The translations under genes and the position numbers were made by a program. From Excoecaria cochinchinensis (Eukaryota > Streptophyta > Magnoliopsida > Malpighiales > Euphorbiaceae): a stretch of DNA of 64,000 nucleotides. The stretch spans positions 15,078,501 to 15,142,500 of the forward strand of contig CANTUQ010000073.1 in NCBI GenBank assembly GCA_947683425.1. Reading direction: 5' to 3'. Position 1 is the stretch's first letter, and the number at the start of each line of letters is the position of its first letter. The notes under the pieces were generated by a model. It was not told the DNA's origin. It searched no databases and worked only from the letters and a program-made list of their open reading frames with translations. Below are positions 1 to 10,216 of this stretch, one piece after another.

Positions 1-208
1 TTCCGTGTGGCTTTGTAAGGTTTTGCCACCTCCTTCTTTGCATGCATTTGCCTAGTGAAGTGAGAGGTGAGTGTGTGTTGGCCTCATTCTTCATTTTCTG
101 CATTTGGCTTTGGCTTTCTTCTTGTTTCCGTGAGTAAGGATGAGAGTGGTATAAGTGGATGTGTGCATGTAGCTAATTGGAACAAGAATTAAGTGTTAAG
201 ACCTTAAG

Positions 209-214
209 GTAAGT
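209..214 (+). other. Splice-donor-like site in LTR leader
   Basis: GTAAGT in the context AAGGTAAGTGG. The TATA box of this LTR is outside the window, but the position matches donor-like sites in the other Tekay-like LTRs, which lie about 200-245 bp after their TATA boxes. Inference from comparison; no transcript evidence. Confidence 0.4.
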
Positions 215-774
215 GGTTTTGTGTGCATATTCTCATCTTCTACTCTTCTTCTTGGTTTTGATTTAGTTTGGAATGAGGATTGATGGATTGTGCTCAATTC
301 TGGAATTTGAACTGGTTTTGTTAGCTGAAGAAGTGAAGAGAGATAAGGGAAAGGCTGTAATCGGCGAACCGAGCGTCCGTCGTAATTAGGAGCTAAGGCG
401 ACGAGGTTTGGGAACAAACCCTAATTGTATGAATATGTGATTAGTGTTGGTTAAATAGGGTTTTGAACTGAATTGCATGATATGTGAAATTGAAGGTTGA
501 GCATTAATTATGTGATGCTAAATTGTATGATTATAGTAGCAATATGATTGTGATAAAGTGCTTGGAAGTGATTATGATTTGTACTATTATTGAATGCCAA
601 ACAAGAAGGGAAAATCAGGTATGTGTTATTGATTGTGTGGTTGTTGTATTTGGGTTGATTGCCAAACAAATAAGAATGAGATTTGAGGTCTAGGCGAAAA
701 AGGAGAAGTGGACTGAGAAAAAAACACAGCCGTGCTAGTGATAAACACAGCTGTGCTTTGGTATTTTTGCATAG

Positions 775-1100
775 GTCACGGTAACAATGAAATTGATTGC
801 GACCGTGACATATGCTGAGTTCAATTCTGCCTAGAGGAATTTGGTATGTCATGGTGACAATGGAATTCATTGTGACCGTGACCTACCCAGGAAGGCATTC
901 TGTTTTGCAAATGAGAATATGTCACGGTGACAATGAGATTCATTGTGACCGTGACATACCCTCAGGTTGCATTCTGCCGAAAGTTGGGAACACATCACGG
1001 TGACAATGAAATTGGTTGTGACCGTGACATGTCCCCAATTTGCATTCTGTTTTGGACTTCAATATGTCACGGTGACAATGAAATCCATTGTGACCGTGAC
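775..1100 (+). repeat. 73-bp minisatellite of dyad cassettes, 5 copies
   Basis: Five copies start at 775, 848, 921, 994 and 1066, spaced 72-73 bp. Each has a cassette with arms GTCACGGTGACAATG and its near reverse complement CATTGTGACCGTGAC, so each can form a long hairpin. The intervening sequence is also related (TTGCATTCTG recurs). A shorter dyad pair built on CACAGCCGTGCT and CACAGCTGTGCT lies just before, at about 726-757. Confidence 0.9.
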
Positions 1101-1454
1101 CCACCCTGTTTTGGCAATATAATCCTAATGTGTTTGGTCATTCAAATGGCATGGCTTTAAGCTGAAATGAAGGACAGCATGAGTAAGTAATGTATATGTG
1201 TTAAGTGATCTACAAATGCATACAACTATGATGACTTCTGAATGTGATAAGTTATGTGAATATTAAATGTGAAGACTGAATTTGAAAGCATATTGAATAT
1301 GCAAATGAAATGTATGGCTGTGTGCTAATACAAATGTGTAAAGTGAAAAGTGAACTGAATAACGTGTTTAACAACTTAAGCCTGCGAGTCAAGTAGTGGA
1401 TAGTTAGGCATGCCTATAGGGTCAAGTGCTGCAGCCCCATGCGTTAAATGTGTC

Positions 1455-1610
1455 TGATTCCATGGGAATCACAATGCGAATATCCTTACTGGATTGTGTT
1501 ATATGTGGAATGATGAAAGGTACCAGAAGGTACTAATGTGATAAGAAGCACCAGAAGGTGCTAATGTGAAAAAGTAGTCTCGATGAGATTACTGGTATCT
1601 GAGAGATACC
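1455..1610 (+). repeat. Array of stem-loops in LTR
   Basis: A row of short inverted repeats. TGATTCC-ATG-GGAATCA at 1455-1471. A weak ATCC/GGAT at 1482-1494. GTACC-AGAA-GGTAC at 1520-1533. AGCACC-AGAA-GGTGCT at 1547-1562. AGTAGTCTC-GAT-GAGATTACT at 1573-1593 (one G.U pair). GGTATCT-GAG-AGATACC at 1594-1610. Stem sequences differ from one another, so this is not a simple tandem repeat. Comparable arrays occupy the same place in the other Tekay-like LTRs of the window. Confidence 0.8.
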
Positions 1611-1859
1611 GATGCGATACCCGTTATCCGCGTCATTGAATTGCAGGCAAAGTGGCAGAAAGGCTAATTGGTTAATCGGCTAAAAGTTAATTAAATATAA
1701 ACAGAAGTGATTGTGATAAAAGAAAGTATGGAAATGTGAATAAGTAATTGATGCCTTATGATTGAATATAGTAATGGTTGATCTGGCATGTTTATTAGCA
1801 TGTTATGTATGATGATTCTGATGTGTGACAAATTATATGCTATATGTATGAGTTCCCCA

Positions 1860-1877
1860 CTAAGCGTTATCGCTTAG
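1860..1877 (+). repeat. LTR 3' hairpin
   Basis: CTAAGCG-TTAT-CGCTTAG, a perfect 7-bp stem with a 4-nt loop, followed by a CCGTGCAGGTACGGA block. Homologous hairpins occur in five other LTRs here, with stem changes that keep pairing. Confidence 0.75.
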
Positions 1878-2270
1878 CATGGATTTACTCTAATCCGTGC
1901 AGGTACGGACGAGAGGTGACTGAAGGACGTCCCCCGCATTTTGGTACGGTCAACAATAGGAAGTATATAGTGTAGGTTTGGGGGCTTGTTATTTGGGACT
2001 TTTGTATAAGTTTTATATGGTTAATATGTATTTTGAATATGTAAAGGCATGTAATAATGTAGTAATCACGGATGTAACCTTCCACATGTATGCGTGTCAT
2101 GTGAATAGCTAAGGCGTGTGACTAATAGTAGTTGGCATGTGATGCATGAATTAAAATAGTGTGTGATGAAATTTTATTATTCAGTTTCCGCATGTGTTCT
2201 GGGTGTGTGTGCGACCTTCTCTAACTAAAATTAGCTGAGCTAGTTTGTCGTTAGGGAATGGGCGTCACAT

Positions 2271-2900
2271 TCTCCTTCCTCCTTTGGCTGATTCATTTTT
2301 TTTTCAATTTTCAGGTGTTTTTGATTTGTTATTGGAATATGATGATGGTGAAATGTTTTTTTTTGTCTTTTACATATTAAAGATAAATAATAGGTTCTTT
2401 AAAACCTTTTATTTTATTTTTACCCAAACCTTGTTTTTGTTTTAAAAACAATTTTACCCCGTCCTCAGTTTTTTGCCTCACTCCTCTCCACGCCGGCTGC
2501 TCCCCATAGCCACCACCATTCGACCATGCAGCCACCACCATTCGACCATGCAGCCACCACGCCACCCTATGCCAATGCTCCCGTTGTAACCCCATGCCAA
2601 TGCATTGCTAGCAACCGCACCACTCTGGCGCACCTATGCTGTTGCAATGCTAGACCACTCCTTTGCTACTAACGCCTTCGCCAGTACACCATTGTGCCGC
2701 ACCAGATCTGCCAGCCTATACCTCCGACATTGCAGTCGCTCTAGCCATCGCGCCACCAATAGCCGCCGCAGTTGGTAGCTCATGATCCACCACCACTGCG
2801 AATGGTAGTTCTTTTCTCTATCGAAGGAAAACAACATACACAAAACTGACAGACAAACAAGGACAGTTCTCTTAACTCAAGCTATTTTTATATTAGTTTT
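2271..2900. other. Unassigned sequence between elements
   Basis: I recognise no gene. The stretch 2470-2840 is less AT-rich, with short runs rich in CCACCA, and the segment reading gcagccaccaccattcg is directly repeated near 2515 and 2541. The short ORFs on the minus strand here show no domain I know. It may be part of the old Athila-type element that follows. Confidence 0.4.
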
Positions 2901-3769
2901 ATTGCCCTACACCTCACGTTGATTTGTTGTTCCATATTGAGGATAATGCGAGGAGAAAGTGTGGGGGAGAGGTTCAAGATAGAAGTGCTTAATTTGTTAT
3001 TTTGTGTTGAATTTGTGATGATTTTTCTTGTGAAAGTTGTTGGTTTTGCTTAAATTTTCTGTTGGAAGTTTGGTTAATATTTTGGTGGATTGTTGGGTTT
3101 TTAGTGATTTTTGATCTAGGGGCCCATTTTTAGTTTGGTTAGGCTACTGTAATTTGATTTTTTCGAATGCATCAGCATATTTTGTGGATAATTTTTGTGC
3201 ATTTAGGCTAAAACTATATGAATAGAATTTTTGTGGCTTGATATTCACTTTTTTTTTATTTGATTTAGGTGTTGTTTTAGACTCTAACAATATGGCTATT
3301 TTAAAAATTCTACACATGTTTTTTTTTTTCATTTTGTCTCTGTCCTTAGCATTTGTTAAGTTTTATCTACAATCCCAGGGAATAACATTTGTCCAATAAA
3401 ATTCTTTAACCATTTAGTTTTTGACTTATTGAAATATTAGGCATAATTGAGTAGTTTCCATAATTGTTTATCATTTATCATACAATTTATGGTAGCTTTG
3501 ATTATCTTTTGAATTAGAAATGCCAAGGTTTAATTTTTATGGTATGATAGGAGCTTAGTTAATGTATAATTGAGTATATGTTTTGTATGAGATTAGGATA
3601 TTAATTGTGCAATTATCTGTATATTTGATGTCATGTGTGTTAGATTATGTGTATATCTGTTTGTATGTGTGATTGTTGTGTTTACAGGTCTTTTTGAGCA
3701 TTAAATTGAGCAAACAAGCTGTGATGGTGAGAAAACAGGAGGTACTGGAGGTGGAGCACGAGAAGAGCA

Positions 3770-4118
3770 GAGCAAGATCCGACTCGGATGGGAAAGCACG
3801 AGTTGGACAGGCTTTGAGTAGAAAAAGAAAGAAGAAGAAAAGGGAAGAGGAAGTAAGCATCCGAGTAGGACAATTCATCCTACTAGGATTGTGGAGCACG
3901 GGTCGGATGGGTATAGCAGAACGAAGAAGAGCACGAGTGGAAAAGGAGGAGCATCCGACTAGGACCGAAGAGGAACACGACTAGGATGATGCGTCCGACT
4001 CGGATAGAGTAGCACGAGTCATGCTAAAGCAGAGATAAATCAAGAGGAAAGAAGAAAAGAAAGAAGGAAAAAGGATGAGCGTGATCTGTCGCGATCGCGA
4101 CACCATCGCGATCGCGAC
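3770..4118 (+). repeat. Dyad cassettes in Athila LTR
   Basis: Repeated short palindromic motifs: ATCCGACTCGGAT and CACGAGTTGGAC-type units across 3770-4020, then a pair of TCGCGATCGCGAC units at 4090-4117. The 3' LTR has the same set at about 10446-10791. The TCGCGATCGCG pair reappears inside the element at 6828-6861. Confidence 0.85.
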
Positions 4119-4225
4119 AAAGAGTACCGTTGGACAGTTTTTGAGCCAAAAGTCACTTGAAAAGCCACCTTCTTTCACCAAAAGTTGCAACTATTCTCAA
4201 GGGACATAACTTTCAAATTAACATC

Positions 4226-4233
4226 TATAAATA
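4226..4233 (+). promoter_or_regulatory. TATA box of Athila 5' LTR
   Basis: TATAAATA in the LTR, repeated at the equivalent place in the 3' LTR (about 10912). It is the best core-promoter candidate in this LTR; inferred from sequence only. Confidence 0.5.
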
Positions 4234-5097
4234 TTAGTTTAATTGTAAATTGAGATATGATAGATGATAGATGATATGGAATTTTAGTTAAGTGATTTTC
4301 TGTATTTTGTAGACAGTTTTCTCTAGTTTTATTTTCTTATTTAGTTTTATGTTTTGAAGAAGAACAAGGAGAAGAAAATCTATTTCAAGAGATTGAGAAA
4401 AGGGTTGAAAGGCTTCTATCTTATTCTCTTATTTTTAATTCTTCTCCAATATTTCTATGAATATCATTTCAATGAATTTGCATGTTATAATTCTTTCTAT
4501 TTCCATCTACTTTCATGATCTTTCAATGTAGATTCTCTATTAGTATATTTTGTATGATCTTTACAAGTTAAAGTAATTCGAGAGTTTACTTTATCTGACA
4601 TCTAATAGAGTTTCATTATCAAGGTATATTTTGAGAAATCGGTATATTGAGATAATTGCTATAGGTTGGTGATTATTCTTAAAATTTGTCATTAGAAACC
4701 TCTAATTCATTAATGAAAGTTGTGAGTTAGAATTTTAATTGCATATTTTAGGCATTTTAATTTATGTTGAGAGAGTAAATTAGAACTTTAGTTCCACTTG
4801 GCTTGCATGAAAGATGAATAAATGTTAATCAAATGATGGATCCAATTCATTATTTTTAGTTCTTCATTCATATATCCTTTATCTTCTTCTGATAAACATA
4901 AATTAGGTTTAATTAATTATTATAATAAAGTAGTTCAAATTTAACCATCAAATTTATTACCATTGTAAACAAGATTAAAATTGGTTAGTAATAGTGTGTA
5001 AAAAATGTTCCTCGTGGGATCGACATCTTAAGTGCTATTGCGGTACACCGTATACTTGCGGTCAATAAGCATATATAAAAAATGCTCAACAAGTTTT

Positions 5098-5115
5098 TGG
5101 CGCCGCTGCCGGGGA
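5098..5115 (+). other. Primer-binding site, tRNA-Asp type
   Basis: TGGCGCCGCTGCCGGGGA lies just after the 5' LTR. It matches the 3' end complement of plant tRNA-Asp, the primer typical of Athila-lineage elements. Confidence 0.85.
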
Positions 5116-5228
5116 ACGGTTGTTTTGCCATTATGAAAATTGATTTATGATTTTAGATTACAATATTTTATTTTATTTTAATTTGTTTGATTTAGTTTAA
5201 CTTTGTGTTTTGTAGGATTTAGAAGTTC

Positions 5229-6593
5229 ATGCCTAGTACAAGAAGTTCACAAGAAGAGCTTGAGCCCTTAAATCCTGAAATTGAAAGATTCTTGTCAAGT
5301 AACCGGAAGTCAAATAGAAAGAAGAACAAAAATAGGAGATCAATTATCATGGCCGACGAAAATCCACCAAGACTCATGGACTTTGCCACACTTGCTTTGA
5401 GTGGAGCTCAACAAGGAGTGGTAAGGCCAACGGTAAATGCAAATCAATTTGAGATTAAGCCTTCATTGTTACAAATGATTCAAAATAGTATACAATTCTA
5501 TGGTTTGGCAAATGAGGATCCAAATGCTCATTTGGCCAACTTTCTTGAAATATGTGATACCTTTAAGATCAATGGGGTTTCGGCTGATGCAATCAAGCTT
5601 AGGATTTTTCCATTCACTTTGAAGGATAAAGCAAAGGCTTGGTTGAATTCATTGACAAGGGGATCTATAACCACTTGGGACCAATTGGCCCAAGCATTCT
5701 TATCAAAATATTTTCCATTGGCCAAAACTGCAAAAACCATAAAGGATATTACTATATTTGTTCAAAATGATAATGAATCATTATATGAGGTTTGGGAAAG
5801 ATTCAAGGAATTGCAAAGGATGTGTCCACACCACAACCTTCCAAGGGAGCTTTTGATGCAGACTTTTTATAATGGTGTAAATCCAACTACAAGAGGTACA
5901 ATAGATGCTGCATCTGGTGGATCTTTAATGAGAAAAACAACTGAAGCAGCATTTGAGCTTTTGGAAGAAATGGCAATGAACCATTGCATGTGGCCAACTG
6001 ATAGAGTAAGAGAATCTAACTCTAGTGTTAGGGGTGTGCATTCAGTTGATTCTATGGTTGTCTTGCAAGCTCAAGTTGAGGCTTTAACTCATAGAGTTAA
6101 TAGCCTAGGCATGGGAGGTAATGTATCAAATGCATACAATGTGTGTGGTCAAAATGGGCATGTTAGTGGCAATTGCACTTTAGGCATAGCTAATAAAGAG
6201 CAAGTTAATTTTCTTCAAAGCCAAGGTCGTGGAAATCCTTATTCTAACACCTATAATTCTGGTTGGAGAAACCATCCTAACCTTTCATGGGGAAATAATA
6301 ATAATACCAATCAAAATAGGGGAGTAGGATACCAACAACCACAAGATAGGTTTGGTGTTTTTGAAGGGAAGATTGATATGTTTATTGAGGAAATTAATTA
6401 TAAGATGAATTCTCAAGATGAAAGTCAAAAGAAACTTGAGGCAAAAATTGACCGAATCACTAAAAATCATGCAGCCTCTATTCATAATCTTGAAATTCAA
6501 TTAGGCCAACTTGCTAGTTTCTTATCTTCTCGAAATTTAGGATGTCTTCCAAGTAATGCTGAGGAGAATCCTAGGGAGCACATTAAGCCATGA
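5229..6593 (+). CDS. gag: Athila-type Gag polyprotein
   Basis: An uninterrupted 454-residue ORF starting 114 bases after the primer site. Gag forms the virus-like particle that packages element RNA. Residues about 115-250 fit the plant retrotransposon gag domain (KDKAKAWLNSL, TTWDQLAQAFLSKYFP, ESLYEVWERFKELQRMCPHH, LLMQTFYNGV, AAFELLEEMA). A zinc-knuckle-like stretch near residues 302-315 reads VCGQNGHVSGNC; the first cysteine of the usual C-x2-C pair is not visible, so nucleic-acid binding may be weakened. The last 80 residues look coiled-coil-like (EGKIDMFIEEINYKMNSQ, QKKLEAKIDRITKN). The ORF stops with TGA and no protease or polymerase frame follows, unlike autonomous Athila elements. I chose the first ATG because it closely follows the primer site. 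Confidence 0.85.
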   Translation: MPSTRSSQEELEPLNPEIERFLSSNRKSNRKKNKNRRSIIMADENPPRLMDFATLALSGAQQGVVRPTVNANQFEIKPSLLQMIQNSIQFYGLANEDPNAHLANFLEICDTFKINGVSADAIKLRIFPFTLKDKAKAWLNSLTRGSITTWDQLAQAFLSKYFPLAKTAKTIKDITIFVQNDNESLYEVWERFKELQRMCPHHNLPRELLMQTFYNGVNPTTRGTIDAASGGSLMRKTTEAAFELLEEMAMNHCMWPTDRVRESNSSVRGVHSVDSMVVLQAQVEALTHRVNSLGMGGNVSNAYNVCGQNGHVSGNCTLGIANKEQVNFLQSQGRGNPYSNTYNSGWRNHPNLSWGNNNNTNQNRGVGYQQPQDRFGVFEGKIDMFIEEINYKMNSQDESQKKLEAKIDRITKNHAASIHNLEIQLGQLASFLSSRNLGCLPSNAEENPREHIKP

Positions 6594-7747
6594 TATGTCT
6601 AGTTCTTTTATTTAGGTTACTTAGTTATATTTTCTTTTTAAATTCATTGTACTTTGTTTTAGATTAGTTTATGTAGTTTTATTTATTACTTTTTGTATTC
6701 TAAATTTTCATGCTACTAACACATCTGTTTTTATTTTACAGCTAATTTAGTAAGATTAGAGTTGTTTAATTAAAAAAAATAATAAAAAAATAAAAAATAA
6801 AATAAAAATTTTTGTAGACATTGTATTCTGTCGCGATCGCGGCAAGTATCGCGATCGCGACAGAAGGCGATGAAGCACATTTCAGTAGGTAGTTGTACAT
6901 CTTCACGGTTCGTGACTTCTAGGCTCGACTCGTGACGGGGTGGACATGCTGAGGAAAAGTCGCCTGGTGAGGAGCATCACGAGTCGTGACTCTTCCTCAC
7001 GACTCGTGACGCGTGATTGGTTCAGGTAAGTTTTTAGTTTATTTTATTTGCTTCTTCATTTTCGATTTATGTGCATCCAATTTTTCTTTTTCCTCATATT
7101 ACTATTTTACTTTTCATTAATTTAGCTTAGCTTAATTTTAATTTAATTTTAATCCCCTTAACTCACACAGATTAAAAATTAAAAGAGGGAAATTTTAAAT
7201 TCAAAACCCTAAAACATCGGGACTTTTCATATTCCTTCTTTCTTTTCTATTTCACTAAACTCTTCCCTCTCATTTGTAAACTCTTCTCATTTTAGGTCAC
7301 GAGTCGCAACCCATATTCACCTCTGTTATTTCCCTTTGTCTTCATTTCTGTGTACTCACAGTTTTATTTTATCTCTGTTCGTCATCTGTACCCTTCATCT
7401 TCTTTCATTTCCTTTCGTTCCCAATTTCTCATTTACGTATTAACACTGCAGTTTTTCGTTCCCAATTTCATTTGTCCTTTTCATTTTTTCTTTCCGCATT
7501 CACTGTCGATTATTTCTTTTGAACTGGAATTTGATTTTCTTTTCTTCTTTGTGAGCACGTTTGTTACTGGTTAGTACTTGGTTCTTTTTATTTATTTCAT
7601 TGTATTTTCATTGTTATTTGTTTATTTCAGTACTCTATCTCTTTGTTTCTTTCTACATTTTCCCATTTTGGTTTTCCATTGGCATTTCTCCTTCGATATT
7701 TTTACACAAAGGATGTACACTACTCTCTGCTTTTACACAACACAAAT
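6594..7747 (+). other. Non-coding spacer between gag and ORF1
   Basis: No coding sequence is recognised where pol would normally lie. It holds an A-rich run (6770-6810), paired TCGCGATCGCG motifs (6828-6861), a cluster of CGACTCGTGAC / CACGAGTCGTGAC palindromes (6905-7012, one more near 7297) and a pyrimidine-rich stretch (7200-7740). The ORFs predicted in the pyrimidine-rich part are low-complexity and unlikely to be real. Confidence 0.6.
6828..7012 (+). repeat. Dyad cassettes inside Athila element
   Basis: Two TCGCGATCGCG-type units (6828-6861) matching those in the LTRs, then four units related to CACGAGTCGTGAC (6905-7012) in both orientations. Confidence 0.85.
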
Positions 7748-8895
7748 ATGTTAAGAACCAAAAATCCATCCATTTTAAGAATTGAACAAGCAAGGCAGGA
7801 GGCTGAAGGGGGTGACATTTCTGATTCCTTTGGTGCTGGATTTCCCATATTTGCTGTTGATGAAGGTAGTCGATTTCTTACTCTCTGTGACAGAAAATTT
7901 TCACAATGTAAGTATTTTTCATCAGATTTGTTAGAGCAAGTGGGCATGTTAAATACTGTGATTGAGATGTTGTCTAACTGTGGTTTCCTTAGATTTGCCA
8001 ATATGCATGAAGATATTTATCCTGATTTAATGCTTGAATTTTATACATATTTGAAAAAGAATGAGGATAATGAATATTGGATTGATTTTCGTTTGGATGG
8101 TAGAGCACACACTCTGACTTATTTTATGATGAATCGTATGTTTGGATTTTCACAAACTGGTTTGTTTGACCCACCTAAATCTTTTAAGACTAATATATTT
8201 TGGACCTTTTTAACTGATTTGCAAACACCATATAAAGCTAGAGATGCTAAATCAATATTTATCAAAGATTTAAAATATTGGGTTTTGCACAAGATTTTTG
8301 TATCTTTGATTTTCAACAGGTCTGAATTTAATAGAGTTTCGCTTAATGAACTCTTTTTGATGTGGTGTGTACATAAAAGAAAGGATGTGTGTTGGTCTTA
8401 TTGGGTTGTAAGTCAGTTGTTGAATTGTGTTAGTAGACATGAATCCCCTATAACTCATGGTCATATCTTACTGTTCTTGCAAGAAATTTAGATGTTGATT
8501 TTCGTTGTTATCATAGACACCGTCCTTGTATTTATTTTACTAAACATCTTTTCGTCCGTGGAGAAGTTGTCAGTAATGATTTTCAGGAAATACCATCACA
8601 TTTGAGGTCTTGTTGGAGGGACATTGCTGGACCTTCTGAACCACAAGTAGAGGCCCAAGAAGCAGAGGGTGGTGATGAGGGGGCTAGTAAAGATGAAGTT
8701 ATGCCCGATGTTCCAGCAGTTGTGGCTCCTGCCCCTGATGTTGGCTCATCTAGCCATAACGTTCCAATGATGTTATCTCATATGCAAGATCAGCTTTCTT
8801 CTAAAGCACGAAGGCAAAGGCGGTTGGAGTACAAGTTTGATAACTTTCTCACACAAGCTGGATTTGTGGTGCCCTCACCTCCACCTTCACCATGA
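7748..8895 (+). pseudogene. Athila ORF1-like protein, frameshifted
   Basis: The first part (7748-8491) gives about 248 residues with the look of the ATHILA ORF-1 family: a RIEQARQEAEGG start, then conserved-looking blocks such as YWIDFRLDGRAHTLTYF, RMFGFSQTGLFDP and LNELFLMWCVHKRKDVCWSYW. The family has no established enzymatic role. I place the start at the ATG at 7748 because residues upstream are pyrimidine-run translation. Near 8468 the reading frame changes: the continuation runs in another frame from about 8470 to the stop at 8895, suggesting loss of one base. The second part is acidic and ends in a basic stretch and PSPPPSP. The total would be near 380 residues. A downstream ORF after gag with no pol between them is odd for the lineage. 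Confidence 0.65.
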
Positions 8896-8963
8896 TAGGG
8901 GAGTATTTCTGTTCTTTATTTTAATTATTTTCTTTCTTTTAATTGTTTATTGTGTGTCATTCC

Positions 8964-9006
8964 TCCACATTGAGGACAATGTTGGTTCTAAGTGTGGGGG
9001 AGTGAG
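8964..9006 (+). other. Internal polypurine-like block
   Basis: CCACATTGAGGACAATG followed by CTAAGTGTGGGGGAGTGAG. It resembles the true tract before the 3' LTR (GGGGACAAGC ... TTTAAGTGTGGGAGAATT, 10185-10216) and the block at 2936-2970. It could be a second plus-strand priming site; inference. Confidence 0.55.
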
Positions 9007-9033
9007 TGTGTTGTGTTGTTTGTGATTATTTAT

Positions 9034-9383
9034 GCTTTGTAAGTTTTTGTATGTATTTTGTATGTTAATTGCATGATTATTTGTGTGTCTTTGTTTTTCA
9101 ATTAGGTTCTTAGTAAGCTTTATTATAAAGTATTGTTCTTTTGGTATATTATATAGGTTGTTAAGTCAATTATTTTTTATGCTCATTTTTATCAGTTTTT
9201 TAAACAATCACGCTTTGTAAGTTTTTGTATGTATTTTGTATGTTAATTGCATGATTATTTGTGTGTCTTTTTTTTTCAATTAGGTTCTTAGTAAGCTTTA
9301 TTATAAAGTATTGTTCTTTTGGTATATTATATAGGTTGTTAAGCCAATTATTTTTTATGCTCATTTTTATCAGTTTTTTAAAC
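9034..9383 (+). repeat. Two-copy 172-bp tandem duplication
   Basis: Copies at 9034-9205 and 9212-9383, nearly identical, offset 178 bp, in the non-coding 3' part of the Athila element. Confidence 0.9.
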
Positions 9384-9732
9384 TTTTTGGTATGTGTTTT
9401 CAGTTTTTTAAGTTATTTTCTTTTACTTCTTTCAACATTATGACTTATTTAGTTTTTTACCTACCATGTTTTTAAAGTTAGAATTTGCTCATTTAGTTTA
9501 AAATTTTAAGTTTCTAGTTGCCTATGGAAACTATAGCTATAATACTTACCTTTTATTTTATCAATAATGAATGAGGACTTGAAAAATAAAAAGAAACAGT
9601 GGGATGGAGCATAAAATGCACCCACCAAATTTAAAAATAAATAGCAAGATGTACATCCAAAATTGCAAAAAATATGGGATAGAGCGTAAAACGCACCCAT
9701 ATTACCTTCTCTTGTTATGCATGGGATTAAAT

Positions 9733-9735
<3 letters not shown>

Positions 9736-9809
<74 letters not shown>
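9736..9809. repeat. (TA)n microsatellite
   Basis: An uninterrupted TA run of about 74 bases. ORFs reading Ile-Tyr repeats across it are artefacts. Confidence 0.98.
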
Positions 9810-9812
<3 letters not shown>

Positions 9813-10199
9813 CATGTAAGATAAAAAGAAAAATTCATAGAAAATAGAAAGAAAAGTCTAAAAATGCCATGAGATTGGATAAGGGTGAGTGAGCTTACAT
9901 TGGTCTTAAAAAGCAACTAGAAAACTTAGAATTTTTAAATTTATGATCAAATTTCTCTCTTTAGTTCATGATTAGTTTTTTGAGACTTAGTATTCTTTAT
10001 GTTGGAGTTAGTAAAGTTGAGTAACTTGTAGAATTTTTAATGCATATGTTGAACTTTGATTTATTGGCATTTGTGAGTATTTGGGATAGTTGATCTTTGC
10101 AACTCTAGTGTATATGCTGAATGGACATTGCTTTGTAATTATGTTTACTAGCTGTTAAATTTGCTCATGACTTTTGTCTTGCTTGGGGACAAGCAAGGT

Positions 10200-10216
10200 T
10201 TAAGTGTGGGAGAATT
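10200..10216 (+). other. Polypurine tract of Athila element
   Basis: TTAAGTGTGGGAGAATT lies immediately before the 3' LTR start TGATAGG; it is the expected plus-strand primer site. Confidence 0.75.

Larger units (their letters stand above)
1..2270 (+). mobile_element. Tekay-like LTR, 5' end outside window
   Basis: Non-coding LTR sequence ending in GGGCGTCACA at 2270; its start lies before the window. In order it holds a splice-donor-like site (209), a five-copy dyad repeat (775-1100), a stem-loop array (1455-1610), a GGCATGCCTATAG block (about 1407) and a hairpin followed by CCGTGCAGGTACGGA (1860-1905). The same blocks recur in the same order in the minus-strand LTRs at 15562-35846, 20334-22906 and 26554-30213, one of which belongs to an element with a chromodomain, so I assign it to the Tekay/Del group. 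No primer site follows 2270, so it is a 3' LTR or a solo LTR. The short ORFs here are not genes. Confidence 0.75.
3545..5091 (+). repeat. Athila element 5' LTR
   Basis: Starts TGATAGGAGC and ends GCTCAACA, seven bases before the primer site. It matches 10217-11772 almost base for base; visible differences are a few substitutions, a short extra duplication in the 3' copy (near 10871) and TTAG present only here (about 4287). A TATA box (TATAAATA) lies at 4226-4233. Confidence 0.9.

Noticed and set aside
775..1100. Regular dyad repeats with about 37-bp spacers look like a CRISPR array
   Set aside because: The repeats are degenerate, the spacers are related to one another, there are no cas genes, and the context is a plant LTR; it is a minisatellite.
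7350..7747. Overlapping hydrophobic ORFs before Athila ORF1
   Set aside because: They translate a pyrimidine-rich stretch into Phe/Leu/Ser runs; the credible start is 7748.
9506..9916. A 136-residue minus-strand ORF
   Set aside because: It is driven by the (TA)n microsatellite and reads as Ile-Tyr repeats.
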